From NCBI GenBank assembly GCA_050998615.1, contig JBPCQA010000003.1, positions 1 through 38,288 on the forward strand: a stretch of 38,288 nt of DNA. Direction: 5' to 3'. How positions within the stretch are numbered: the first letter of the stretch is position 1; each line of letters begins with the position of its first letter. This stretch comes from JBPCQA01 sp050998615 (lineage in GTDB: Bacteria; Actinomycetota; Actinomycetes; Propionibacteriales; Nocardioidaceae). The notes under the pieces were generated by a model, which was given only the letters and a program-made list of their open reading frames with translations, did not search any database and was not told where the DNA came from. Below are positions 18,356 through 26,610 of the stretch, piece after piece. Made by a program: the position numbers and the translations under genes.

Positions 18356-19117
18356 GTGGCCGGTCGGCACGTCGCACCCCGTCACAAGGCGCCCCGGTCC
18401 CGCAAGCGGACTGTGGGGCGTTTTGCTGGTGTGGCCAAGATTGTGCCTGGTGGCGCTACCGGTGTAGTCGCCGTAGTTGGTGCGGCGGGCATGGCTGTCG
18501 GTGTCAGCGTCGTCGCCACCGGCAGTGGCGTCGTGAAGCAGGCCGCGGTCCGCGCTTCCTCCAGCACAAGCGGGCGACCTCATCCGCACTTGCGCGCAGA
18601 AGCGCTTGCCAGTCGGCTGGCTGCCCGACATCACGAGGTCAGCCGGTCAACCTCGAGGCCGGCTCTGGCCGACGTCCAAGGAGCGGCCAAGCCGAAGACC
18701 AATGCGTTGGCCACTCGTCAGGCCGCGGCTGGAGCCGTAATCGAAACAGTCAGGCCGCGGAAGGCCACCTCCACCTCTCAAGCCGCGTCCGGGTCGGCCG
18801 GCCAGACAGTCGTGCCAGTCGACCCCCATGCACTCGCCAGGTCGCTGGTTGCCAGCTACGGCTGGAGCTCCGGCGAGTACTACTGCCTGGATGCGATGTG
18901 GGTCCGTGAGAGCGCATGGGATCCCTCGGCCCAAAACCCGGCGTCTGGTGCCTACGGCATCCCGCAGGCACTGCCGGGAGACAAGATGGCCGCGTACGGC
19001 GGCGACTGGCGCACCAACGCGGCCACACAGATCAAGTGGGGGCTCGCCTACATCAAGAGCTCCTATGGAACTCCGTGTGGCGCTTGGAGCTTCTGGCAGG
19101 CGCACAACTACTACTGA
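18356..19117 (+). CDS. Secreted transglycosylase-like cell-wall protein
   Basis: A 253-residue exported protein. The GTG at 18356 is eight bases after AAGGAG; an in-frame GTG at 18347 overlaps that site and is rejected. A very basic start (MAGRHVAPRHKAPRSRKR) precedes a hydrophobic signal or anchor (about 32-58), then 110 residues of Ala/Ser/Thr-rich linker. The C-terminal 85 residues are a lysozyme-fold transglycosylase-like domain: SYGWSSGEYYCLDAMWVRES with the likely catalytic Glu185, AQNPASGAYGIPQALPG and IKWGLAYIKSSYGTPCGAW. Similar domains close aggregation-promoting factors and Rpf-like actinobacterial proteins that act on peptidoglycan. Two Cys residues in the domain may form a disulfide. 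It converges on fumarase 21 bases away. Confidence 0.82.
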   Translation: MAGRHVAPRHKAPRSRKRTVGRFAGVAKIVPGGATGVVAVVGAAGMAVGVSVVATGSGVVKQAAVRASSSTSGRPHPHLRAEALASRLAARHHEVSRSTSRPALADVQGAAKPKTNALATRQAAAGAVIETVRPRKATSTSQAASGSAGQTVVPVDPHALARSLVASYGWSSGEYYCLDAMWVRESAWDPSAQNPASGAYGIPQALPGDKMAAYGGDWRTNAATQIKWGLAYIKSSYGTPCGAWSFWQAHNYY

Positions 19118-19138
19118 GCCTGAGTTGTCCTGGGTTGT

Positions 19139-20605
19139 TTAGGAGTGCGTCATGTCGAGCACGTCGAGCGCTTGGTCGAGCTGTTGCTCGGTGAGCGCGC
19201 CGGAGTCGACGTACCCCTCGTCGATCACCACCTCGCGGATGGTCCGGTGCTCCTTGATGGCGCGCTTGGCGATCTTCGCGGCATTCTCGTAGCCGAGGTA
19301 GCGGTTGAGCGGTGTCACCGTCGACGGCGAGGACTCGGCGAGCGCGCGGCAACGGTCGACGTCCGCCTCGATGCCGACAACGCACCGGTCGGCGAGCAGT
19401 CGGGAAGTGTTGGCGAGCAGTCGGATCGACTCCAACAGGTTTGCGGCCATCACCGGCATCATCACGTTGAGCTCGAAGTTGCCCGATGCACCGGCAAACG
19501 TGATGGCGGCGTCGTTGCCGAACACCTGAGCGCACACCATCGACATCGCCTCGGGGAGCACCGGATTGACCTTGCCGGGCATGATGCTGGAGCCGGGCTG
19601 GAGGTCGGGGAGCCGGATCTCCCCCAGGCCAGCAGTGGGTCCAGAGCCCATCCACCGCAGGTCGGTGCAAATTTTGTAAAGCCCCACCGCTACCGTGCGG
19701 AGCTGACCGCTGACTTCAACGAGGCCATCGCGGCTGCCCTGGGCCTCGAAGTGGTTCGCGGCCTCGGTGAGCGGCAGCCTGGTCCGCTCCGCCAGCGTCG
19801 CGATGACTCTTGCGGGGAAGCCCGGGGGTGTGTTGATGCCGGTCCCGACGGCGGTGCCGCCCAGCGGCAGTGCGGCGACTCGGGGCAGCGCGGACTCGAC
19901 TCGGTCGATGCCGAGGCGCAGCTGGGCCGCGAAACCGCCGAACTCCTGGCCGAGCGTGACCGGGGTGGCGTCCATCAGGTGGGTACGCCCGGCCTTGACG
20001 ACGTCGACGAACTCCTTCGCCTTGTCCTCGAAGGCCGAAGCGAGATGGTCGAGAGCCGGCAGCAGGTCCTGGCTCAGCGCCTCGGTGGCCGCGACGTGGA
20101 TCGCGGTCGGGAACGTGTCGTTGCTGGACTGGCTCGCGTTGACGTCGTCGTTGGGGTGCACCTCACGCCCCAGCGACTTGGTGGCGAGCGTGGCGATGAC
20201 CTCGTTAGCGTTCATGTTGCTGGAAGTGCCCGACCCGGTCTGGAAGACGTCGATCGGGAACTGGTCGTCGTGATGTCCTGCGGCGATCTCTGCCGCGGCG
20301 TTCTGGATCGCCCGCGCAACGTCGGCGTCGATGACTCCGAGCTCGGAGTTGACGGCCGCGGCGCTTGACTTGATCAGCGCGAGCGCCCGGATGTGGGCCG
20401 GCTCCAGTGTGGTGCCCGAGATCGGGAAGTTCTCGACGGCCCGCTGAGTCTGCGCCCGCCAGAGCGCACTTGCTGGCACCTTGACGTCGCCCATGGTGTC
20501 ATGCTCGATGCGGTAGCCGGGCCCGTTCGTGGCTTGTTCGTTGCAGGTGGTGTCGCGTTGGTCGGAGCCGCCGGAGGAGGCGTCGTACGAGGCGTGGTCA
20601 CTCAT
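19139..20605 (-). CDS. fumC: Fumarate hydratase class II
   Basis: A 488-residue class II fumarase, the TCA-cycle enzyme hydrating fumarate to L-malate, acting as a cytoplasmic homotetramer. A 30-residue polar extension (Ser/Asp/Asn rich) precedes the conserved start YRIEHDTMGDVKVPASALW. Substrate-site blocks are FQTGSGTSSNMNANEV, SQSSNDTFPTAIHVA and GRTHLMDATPVTLGQEF. The lyase signature GSSIMPGKVNP sits at 338-348. The ATG at 20605 is preceded by GGTGG; the frame continues upstream without support. It is divergent from psuK over 74 bases. In M. tuberculosis the fumarase gene (Rv1098c) lies directly beside glpX; here about 9.5 kb separates them. Confidence 0.96.
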   Translation of the reverse strand: MSDHASYDASSGGSDQRDTTCNEQATNGPGYRIEHDTMGDVKVPASALWRAQTQRAVENFPISGTTLEPAHIRALALIKSSAAAVNSELGVIDADVARAIQNAAAEIAAGHHDDQFPIDVFQTGSGTSSNMNANEVIATLATKSLGREVHPNDDVNASQSSNDTFPTAIHVAATEALSQDLLPALDHLASAFEDKAKEFVDVVKAGRTHLMDATPVTLGQEFGGFAAQLRLGIDRVESALPRVAALPLGGTAVGTGINTPPGFPARVIATLAERTRLPLTEAANHFEAQGSRDGLVEVSGQLRTVAVGLYKICTDLRWMGSGPTAGLGEIRLPDLQPGSSIMPGKVNPVLPEAMSMVCAQVFGNDAAITFAGASGNFELNVMMPVMAANLLESIRLLANTSRLLADRCVVGIEADVDRCRALAESSPSTVTPLNRYLGYENAAKIAKRAIKEHRTIREVVIDEGYVDSGALTEQQLDQALDVLDMTHS

Positions 20606-20679
20606 GTGTCCACCGTACGGCGCTACGGCCGGGGCACCCGCGCGCCCCCACCTCACCCCGAAGCAAGTATCTTCCGACG

Positions 20680-21627
20680 ATGAGGACGGCCGTAGTGATC
20701 GGTGGGGCCAACATCGACGTCAAGGCTCGCAGCCTCGAGCCGGCCAGGCTGCACACCAGCAACCCAGGCACCGCGTCCGTGACCCCCGGCGGAGTCGGCC
20801 GGAACATCGCCGAGACGCTGGCCCGTCTCGGCACACCCGCGTACCTGGTTGCCGCCGTCGGCCGTGACGGCGTTGGTGACCGGCTGCTGGCCGATACCCG
20901 GGCTGCCGGCGTACACGTGGAGCACGTACGCCGCAGTGAGCACCCCACCGGCACCTACACCGCGATCCTCAACGCGGACGGTGAGCTCGTGATAGCCGTC
21001 GCCGATATGGCCGCCACCGACGAGCTGAGCCCCCAACACCTGCAGCCGGCTCGGGGCTTGATCGGCAATGCCGCCTTGCTCCTGCTGGACGGCAATCTTA
21101 GCGTCGCGACGCTGTCACGCGCCCTCGACCTGGGGCAGGCGGGCGGGGTGCGGTGCATCCTCGACCCGGTCAGTGTGCCGAAGTCCGCGCCGCTGGCGTC
21201 GCTCATCGCCGTCGACCGGCCACTCTACGCGCTCACCCCCACCCGTGCCGAGTTGGAGGCAATCACCAGCATGCCGACTGCCACGGAACCTCAGCTGCTA
21301 GCCGCCATCTCCGCACTGCACGAACGCGGAGTCGAGCAGGTGTGGGTTCGACTCGGGCGACTCGGCAGCCTGTTCAGCACGGCAGCCAATGGGCTCGTCG
21401 CCCTCGACCCCCGGTCGGTCCTTGTGCAAGACGTCACCGGCGCGGGAGACGCCATGCTCGGCACGTTTGCACACTTCATCCTGGCCGGCAGCGCCCCGAT
21501 CGAGGCAGCCCGGCTCGGCCACGCGGCAGCGGCCCTGACCATCGCCAGCACCCACACCGTGCGGCCAGACCTGACGTCGCGCCTCGTCCAGGACGCACGT
21601 CTACAGACGTCTACGGAGAGTCGATGA
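20680..21627 (+). CDS. psuK: Pseudouridine kinase (PfkB family)
   Basis: A 315-residue ribokinase/PfkB-fold kinase. Hallmarks are the N-terminal VVIGGANIDVKARS, the substrate-binding GGVGRNIAETLARLG (about 38-52), LTPTRAELEAI and the C-terminal DVTGAGDAMLG (about 250-260) with the catalytic Asp and anion hole. PfkB members are hard to assign alone, but the gene overlaps psuG by an ATGA, and that pairing defines pseudouridine catabolism. PsuK phosphorylates pseudouridine at the 5' position. No strong ribosome site precedes the ATG, so a leaderless or short-leader transcript is possible in the 74-base divergent gap with fumarase. Confidence 0.9.
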   Translation: MRTAVVIGGANIDVKARSLEPARLHTSNPGTASVTPGGVGRNIAETLARLGTPAYLVAAVGRDGVGDRLLADTRAAGVHVEHVRRSEHPTGTYTAILNADGELVIAVADMAATDELSPQHLQPARGLIGNAALLLLDGNLSVATLSRALDLGQAGGVRCILDPVSVPKSAPLASLIAVDRPLYALTPTRAELEAITSMPTATEPQLLAAISALHERGVEQVWVRLGRLGSLFSTAANGLVALDPRSVLVQDVTGAGDAMLGTFAHFILAGSAPIEAARLGHAAAALTIASTHTVRPDLTSRLVQDARLQTSTESR

Positions 21628-22550
21628 CCTCGCCCTCTGCACCACCCCACTCCTTGCTCACGCTGACGCCCGAGGTGCGGCAAGCATTCCAGGACGGTCG
21701 GCCGGTCGTGGCCCTGGAGAGCACGATCATCAGCCACGGTATGCCGTACCCCGACAATGTCCGAACGGCAACAGCTGTCGAAGAGCTCATCCGTGGCCAC
21801 GGCGCCACTCCGGCGACCATCGCGGTGCTGGCAGGGCGTCCTCGCGTCGGTCTCACCGCCGATGACCTCGAGCTCCTCGGGTCAAGCCGGGACGTCGCCA
21901 AGGTAAGCCTGCGCGACCTGCCGTACGTCGTGGGTCGCGGCCAGCATGGGGCGACCACTGTGGCGGCCACCATGCAGCTGGCCGCGCTCGCCGGGATCGG
22001 CGTCTTCGTGACCGGCGGCATCGGCGGCGTGCATCGTGGCGCCCAGCACAGCCTCGACGTGAGCGCCGACCTCACCGCGTTGTCGACGTACGACGTCGCG
22101 GTCGTCTGCGCGGGTGTGAAGAGCATCCTCGACATCGGGCTGACCTTGGAGAAGCTGGAGACCCTCGGCGTGCCGGTGCTCGGCTTTCGCACCGACGAGT
22201 TCCCGGCGTTCTACTCCCGCCGCAGCGGGTTCCCGGCGCCGCTGCGGGCTGACAGTCCGGATGAGGTGGCGGACATCATCCGTGCCAAGTGGCGCCTCGG
22301 CATCCCTGGCGGCCTGGTGGTCGCTAACCCGGTCGACGCTGCCGACGAGATCCCCGCCGAGCAGATCTCGGGGATCATCGACCAGGCGCTTACCGAGATG
22401 GGTGGGCTGGGAATCTCCGGCAAGCAGGCGACGCCGTACCTGCTCGGACGCATCGCCGAGATCACCAGGGGCGCGAGCCTGCACACCAACATCGCGCTGG
22501 CGAAACAGAACGCTCGCCTTGGCGCGCAGATCGCCACCGCGCTCTCATGA
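21624..22550 (+). CDS. psuG: Pseudouridine-5'-phosphate glycosidase
   Basis: A 308-residue enzyme that splits the C-C glycosidic bond of pseudouridine 5'-phosphate to uracil and ribose 5-phosphate, acting after PsuK. Family blocks are PVVALESTIISHGMPYPDN near the N-terminus, VGLTADDLELL, KVSLRDLPYVVGRG, GATTVAATMQLA, VFVTGGIGGVHRGA, VVCAGVKSILDI, LGFRTDEFPAFYSRRSG and TPYLLGRIAEITRGASL. It uses a metal ion and the catalytic Lys lies in the CAGVKSILD segment. The start overlaps the psuK stop. The products can feed nucleotide salvage, and ribose 5-phosphate is the substrate of the PRPP synthetase encoded 1.4 kb downstream on the opposite strand. Confidence 0.95.
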   Translation: MTSPSAPPHSLLTLTPEVRQAFQDGRPVVALESTIISHGMPYPDNVRTATAVEELIRGHGATPATIAVLAGRPRVGLTADDLELLGSSRDVAKVSLRDLPYVVGRGQHGATTVAATMQLAALAGIGVFVTGGIGGVHRGAQHSLDVSADLTALSTYDVAVVCAGVKSILDIGLTLEKLETLGVPVLGFRTDEFPAFYSRRSGFPAPLRADSPDEVADIIRAKWRLGIPGGLVVANPVDAADEIPAEQISGIIDQALTEMGGLGISGKQATPYLLGRIAEITRGASLHTNIALAKQNARLGAQIATALS

Positions 22551-22552
22551 CA

Positions 22553-22573
22553 CCTCGCTCCCTTGCGGCGAGG
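22553..22573 (+). terminator. Possible stem-loop after psuG
   Basis: CCTCGC (22553-22558) and GCGAGG (22568-22573) form a 6-bp GC-rich stem with a 9-base loop, three bases after the psuG stop. No U-run follows, so this is a hairpin of uncertain termination activity between convergent genes. Confidence 0.35.
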
Positions 22574-22612
22574 AGTGGACGCTGAGCCAGCCGGGGCAAG
22601 CTGTATTGACGA

Positions 22613-22650
22613 TGGTTGAGGAGGTCGCTGCGCGACCGTCTCGAAACACC
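22613..22650. repeat. REP-like dispersed repeat, copy A
   Basis: The unit starts TGGTTGAGGAGGTCGC and ends CGACCGTCTCGAAACACC. Its centre, GGTCGC-TGC-GCGACC, is a perfect 6-bp inverted repeat. It lies in the convergent gap between psuG and arfB and shares GGTTGAGGAG and GTCTCGAA with copies near 27.76 kb and 31.34 kb. Confidence 0.65.
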
Positions 22651-22660
22651 TTGCCGCACT

Positions 22661-23086
22661 CTATGGGGGTGGGAGGCGGCGTTGCTGCTTGACGTCACCG
22701 CGGCGGCGTTTCGCGTCGAGCCGGCGGCGTACCGACGCCCGGGTCGGTTTGGTCGGGCGACGCTTTGGTGGGGGCGGTGCGATCGACTCCCGGAGCAGCG
22801 CAGCCAGTCTCTGTTCCGCCGCCTCCCGGTTGCGCAGTTGGGAGCGGTGCTCGGACGCCGCCACGGTGATCACCCCGCGCACCAGCCTGCCCTCAAGTCG
22901 GCGCAGCGCCCGTTGGCGATGTGTGAGCGAGAGGGCCGCAGAGTTTGCCACGTCGAAGCTGAGCTCCACGCGCGAGTCCGAGGTGTTAACCGACTGGCCG
23001 CCTGGACCGCTCGAGCGGGAGAACCGCCAGCGCAGCTCATGCTCGGGCACCACTACTCCGTCACGAATCGTCAACGGACCCGGCAT
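22661..23086 (-). CDS. arfB: Peptidyl-tRNA hydrolase ArfB (YaeJ-type ribosome rescue factor)
   Basis: A 141-residue class I release-factor homologue without the codon-recognition domain. The catalytic GGQ loop is intact in RSSGPGGQSVNTSDSRVEL (GGQ at 29-31). The C-terminal tail is strongly basic (KRRPTKPTRASVRRR, then KRRRGDVKQQRR), which in ArfB enters the empty mRNA channel of stalled ribosomes before ester hydrolysis of peptidyl-tRNA. Length and layout match the family. It is last in a minus-strand run after the spermidine-synthase-like gene, 72 bases upstream. Its leader contains two interleaved inverted repeats, one covering the only Shine-Dalgarno-like AGG. This gap is described as a separate feature. 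Confidence 0.93.
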   Translation of the reverse strand: MPGPLTIRDGVVVPEHELRWRFSRSSGPGGQSVNTSDSRVELSFDVANSAALSLTHRQRALRRLEGRLVRGVITVAASEHRSQLRNREAAEQRLAALLRESIAPPPPKRRPTKPTRASVRRRLDAKRRRGDVKQQRRLPPP

Positions 23087-23090
23087 GAGT

Positions 23091-23124
23091 CGAGCCTAGA
23101 GCCGCAGGCTCGGAAAGCGGCTCT
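23091..23124 (-). promoter_or_regulatory. Interleaved inverted repeats in the arfB leader
   Basis: On the minus strand, AGAGCCGC (23124-23117) pairs with GCGGCTCT (23105-23098), and CGAGCCT (23112-23106) pairs with AGGCTCG (23097-23091). The arms alternate a-b-a'-b', so the two hairpins compete or form an H-type pseudoknot. The last arm contains the only AGG near the arfB start, four bases before the ATG. One fold would hide it and the other would free it. Alternatively the first hairpin is a terminator for the upstream gene, but no U-run follows. Confidence 0.4.
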
Positions 23125-23158
23125 AAGTGTCCGGTCTAGCTGCGGTTTAGCTGTCCGG

Positions 23159-23884
23159 TCACCAGCGGGCGGCGAAGACGTGGTACGTCGTGTCGCGGTG
23201 GCCCAGTGTCACCGGGACCGCCGTTTCGCTGCAGTCGCCGAAGACGTCGACGATGGCCCCGGCGAGGTCGGGTGAGGCGTCGGCTGACCAGATGGCCGTG
23301 ACGCCTCCCGGACGGATGAGGCGCCGGCACTCGCCGAGGAAGCTGCGGCGGTAGATGGCGGCGTTCTCGTCGTACACGAGGAAGCCGGGTCCGTTGTCGA
23401 CGTCGAGCAAGATCAAGTCGCAGCTGTCCGCCTCCAACTGCCCCGCGACCGCGCGCACGTCGCCGATTCGCATATTCACCCGCGCGTCGGCACACACGGT
23501 TCGGGTTTCGGGGATCAGGCCATGGCGGTGCCACTCGACAAGAGTGGGCTCGATCTCGGCCACGATGACGCTCCTGACTCGTGCGTCAGCGAGCACTTCT
23601 TGCAGGGTGTACCCGAGGCCCAGGCCCCCGATGAGCACGGTGAGGGAGTCAGCAAGCCGAAGTGGCCCGCTCTCACGGATGTTCGCCAACGCGGTGCGAG
23701 CGAGCAACCGCTCCGAGGAGGTGTGTGCGGTGTCCATCACAAAGACGCCGTTGACCCGCAGCTCGAGGGCGTCATCGACTCGGCGGCGCAACACCAACTC
23801 TCCGCGCTCTGAGGTCGCCCGGGCGACCTCGCCGCTTCGTGTCATCAGCCGGCGGTCCGCATCAGACGACATCAGGTTGGCCAT
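23159..23884 (-). CDS. Spermidine-synthase-like SAM-fold protein
   Basis: A 241-residue protein with a Rossmann methyltransferase-like fold similar to spermidine synthases. Motif I is LTVLIGGLGLGYTLQEVLA (about 82-100), followed by the acidic residue after SVIVAEIEPTLVEW, the Asp in CADARVNM and the core DLILLDVDNGPGFLVYDENA. In spermidine synthases the corresponding region holds the DxxDP active-site motif; here it reads DVDNGP, so polyamine synthesis is doubtful. Many actinobacteria carry such proteins of unknown substrate. It lies between the PRPP synthetase gene (67 bases upstream) and arfB, probably in one transcript. Confidence 0.75.
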   Translation of the reverse strand: MANLMSSDADRRLMTRSGEVARATSERGELVLRRRVDDALELRVNGVFVMDTAHTSSERLLARTALANIRESGPLRLADSLTVLIGGLGLGYTLQEVLADARVRSVIVAEIEPTLVEWHRHGLIPETRTVCADARVNMRIGDVRAVAGQLEADSCDLILLDVDNGPGFLVYDENAAIYRRSFLGECRRLIRPGGVTAIWSADASPDLAGAIVDVFGDCSETAVPVTLGHRDTTYHVFAARW

Positions 23885-23951
23885 AACATCAGACGGCCCC
23901 TGACCTCAACAGCGGGGTGCAGCACCCAGAGCTGGGCATCACGCGAGCGCA

Positions 23952-24935
23952 TCAGATGAACGGCAGAGCAGGCTGCGGTGGCCCGTGAGTGGGATCGACT
24001 CCGTCGAACATGCTGCTGATCGACTCGCCAGCGTGGATGCGCGCGATCGCGTCCGCGAACAAGGGCGCCACGGACTCTACCGACAACTCCGGCCAATGCT
24101 CGGGGGGCGGGACGGTGTCAGTGGTGACGATCTCGTTGATCATCGGATGTCCACGGAGCCGTTCGACCGCCTTGCCGGTGAAGAGACCGTGAGTGCACAC
24201 AATGGCGGCCCGGTCACAGCCCTGCGCCTCCAGTTTGTCGAGCAGTTCGACGATCGAGCCCCCGGTCGCGATCTCATCGTCGAGGACTATCACGTTCTTG
24301 TTCGCGACATCACCGACGATCGCGTCGATGACTACGCGGTCGTCTGCGGTGCGCTGCTTGCTGCCGGCGGCGACCGGAAGGCCCAGCAACCGGGCAAACT
24401 GAGTGGCGGTCTTGGCGTTGCCGAGATCCGGCGAGACCACCACGGTGTTGGTGAGATCTTTGTCGTGGAAGTGGCGGGCCAATTCTCCGATCGCGGTCAG
24501 ATGGTCGACCGGCACTGAGAAGAAGCCGTGCACTTGCGGAGCATGCAAGGTCATAGTGAGCACCCGGTTGGCACCCGCGGTGCTGAGCATGTCGGCCACC
24601 AATCGACCGGCGATGGAGATCCGGGACGCGTCCTTCTTGTCCGAGCGTGCGTAGGCGAAATGCGGGATAACGGCGGTGACCTGGGCAGCCGACGCTCCCC
24701 TGGCGGCGTCCAGCATGAGCAGCAGCTCCATCAGGTGCTCCTGGGTGGGCGGCACAAGAGGTTGGACGATGTAGACGTCACGCTGACGGCAGTTGTCCTG
24801 CAACTGCACCTGCAGGCAGTCGTTGCTGAATCTGGCGATGCTCGTCGGCGAAAGGTGCATCCCGAGGTGAGAGCAGATCTCACGTGCGAGCCTGCCGTGT
24901 GCGTTGCCCGAGAAGACGACGATCTCACGCACCAT
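23952..24935 (-). CDS. Ribose-phosphate pyrophosphokinase paralogue (divergent)
   Basis: A 327-residue PRPP synthetase-family protein, which transfers diphosphate from ATP to ribose 5-phosphate. It has the fold start REIVVFSGNAHGRLAREI and the PRPP-binding loop VIVLDDEIATGGS (215-227). It departs from the classical enzyme: the pyrophosphate-binding segment reads TLHAPQVHGFFSVPVDH (129-145) instead of the usual DLHxxQIQGFF, and the catalytic flexible loop reads RSDKKDASRISI (97-108) rather than RQDRKDRPR. I recall this variant as a second PRPP synthetase paralogue of actinobacteria such as Streptomyces; its separate role is not clear. The ATG follows CAGGGGCA. It is divergent from the WS/DGAT gene. 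Confidence 0.85.
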   Translation of the reverse strand: MVREIVVFSGNAHGRLAREICSHLGMHLSPTSIARFSNDCLQVQLQDNCRQRDVYIVQPLVPPTQEHLMELLLMLDAARGASAAQVTAVIPHFAYARSDKKDASRISIAGRLVADMLSTAGANRVLTMTLHAPQVHGFFSVPVDHLTAIGELARHFHDKDLTNTVVVSPDLGNAKTATQFARLLGLPVAAGSKQRTADDRVVIDAIVGDVANKNVIVLDDEIATGGSIVELLDKLEAQGCDRAAIVCTHGLFTGKAVERLRGHPMINEIVTTDTVPPPEHWPELSVESVAPLFADAIARIHAGESISSMFDGVDPTHGPPQPALPFI

Positions 24936-25093
24936 TGCCCCTGAATTTTGAGGGAAGACACTTTAGGGCCCGCGCGGCCTCTTAGTGGAAGGCTACCGGC
25001 ACTCGGTCGGACGTCGTACCTTTCGGTCAAGTCAGGATCGGGATGTGGTTGGGCCCGGATACCGGTCGACTTCGCGTGCGTCAGACTTCACTC

Positions 25094-26578
25094 ATGCGGC
25101 AACTTTCATCGCTGGACGCCCAGTTCCTCAATGTCGAGAACACCACGACAGTGGGTCACGTCGGGAGCCTGACTCTGCTCGACCCCTCGACAGCACCCGC
25201 GAAGGAGCTGACCCTCGACCGGCTGCGGGCGGTATTGGAGCCGCGGCTGCACCTGGTCGCGCCGTTGCGTCAGCGGCTGGTCACCATCCCCTTGGGCCTC
25301 GGACGGCCCTACTGGGTTGACGACCCGGAGTTCGACATCGAGTTCCATCTGCGCGAAGTGGCACTTCCGCCGCCCGGTGACGCGGCGCAACTCGGCGAGC
25401 AGGTGGCACGCATCCACGCGCGCCCGTTGGATCGCACGCGGCCACTGTGGGAGATGTACCTCATCCACAACGTCGAGGGCGGCCGGCAGGCCCTCTACAG
25501 CAAGGTGCACCATGCCGCGATCGACGGAGTCTCTGGTGCGGAGATCCTGGCCACCATCATGGACGTCACCATTGAGCCGCGGGTCGAGCAACAGCTGCCG
25601 GACGTGTGGCAACCCGCGGAATTGCCGGGCGCCGCCGACCTGCTGCTGAAGGGGATCACGGCGATGGCAACTCAACCGCGAGACACTGTCGCGACCCTAC
25701 CCAAAGCGCTTCCCCACCTGGCAGATCTGCCGGGCGCGTCCTTGATCCCCGGCGTCGAGCTGATCAGTGACCTGGCCAACGCGGCCACCCGCTGGGCTTC
25801 TGGTGGCGCAAGGGGTCGAAGCGTTGGTCGCCGCAAGCTTTCGACACCGAAGACGCCGTTGAACGCGCCTATCACGGCGCACCGACGCTTTGCTTACGGC
25901 TCACTGCCGTTGGCGGACATCAAGGAGATCAAGAACGCGTTCGGGTTGACCGTGAACGACGTCGTGATGGGGCTGTGCACCACGGCGCTGCGCCGCTGGC
26001 TGCTCGACCACGACGGACTCCCGCAGGTGCCGCTCGTGGTTGCGGTCCCGGTGTCGATTCGCGGCGGTGACCAGCTCGACGACGAGACGCCGGCCGATCA
26101 CCAGCTCGGCAACCAGGTCTCGGTGATGCTCGCCGCCATGCCGACCCATCTCGCCGACCCCGAAGATCGGCTGGCCGAGGTCGCGTTGGCGATGGCTGAG
26201 GCCAAGGAACAGTTCGACGCGGTCCCCGCCTCGATCCTGCAGGACGTGGCCGCCGCCATCCCAACCGCGTTGTCCGGGCTGGCCGCGAAGGCGATCTTCC
26301 GGATGGCCAGTGTCGGGGCGCTCCCGTTCAACCTATTCGTCTCCAACGTCCCTGGGCCACAGCTGCCGTTGTATGTCGGCGGTGCCAGAGTGCTCGCCCT
26401 TTACCCGGTCTCTGCCATCACCGACTTCACCGGCGCTCTCAACATCACCCTGTTCTCCTACGACGGCGCGCTGGACTTCGGGCTGATCGCCTGCCGCGAG
26501 CTGGTGCCGGACGTGTGGGGCCTGGTCGGCTACCTACGAGATGCCCTCGACGAGTTGCTCGAGCTCACCGACGCTTAA
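25094..26578 (+). CDS. Wax ester synthase / acyl-CoA:diacylglycerol acyltransferase
   Basis: A 494-residue WS/DGAT-family acyltransferase that esterifies fatty alcohols or diacylglycerol with acyl-CoA to make storage lipid. The start MRQLSSLDAQFLNVENTTT is the family N-terminus. The catalytic motif HHAAIDG is complete at 139-145, and conserved C-terminal blocks include LFVSNVPGPQLPLYVGGAR and NITLFSYDGALDFGLIACRE. I chose the ATG at 25094 by family alignment; the frame opens 17 codons earlier. No strong ribosome site is visible. Actinobacteria usually carry several paralogues, so this copy's substrate is uncertain. It converges on the aquaporin gene with a 32-base gap. Confidence 0.93.
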   Translation: MRQLSSLDAQFLNVENTTTVGHVGSLTLLDPSTAPAKELTLDRLRAVLEPRLHLVAPLRQRLVTIPLGLGRPYWVDDPEFDIEFHLREVALPPPGDAAQLGEQVARIHARPLDRTRPLWEMYLIHNVEGGRQALYSKVHHAAIDGVSGAEILATIMDVTIEPRVEQQLPDVWQPAELPGAADLLLKGITAMATQPRDTVATLPKALPHLADLPGASLIPGVELISDLANAATRWASGGARGRSVGRRKLSTPKTPLNAPITAHRRFAYGSLPLADIKEIKNAFGLTVNDVVMGLCTTALRRWLLDHDGLPQVPLVVAVPVSIRGGDQLDDETPADHQLGNQVSVMLAAMPTHLADPEDRLAEVALAMAEAKEQFDAVPASILQDVAAAIPTALSGLAAKAIFRMASVGALPFNLFVSNVPGPQLPLYVGGARVLALYPVSAITDFTGALNITLFSYDGALDFGLIACRELVPDVWGLVGYLRDALDELLELTDA

Positions 26579-26610
26579 AGAACCCTCTCGAAGCCGTCGG
26601 TCGACGGTTG

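Noticed and set aside
19145..20368. A 407-codon plus-strand frame opposite fumarase
   Set aside because: It is antisense to a highly conserved enzyme and low in information; the fumarase signature settles the strand.
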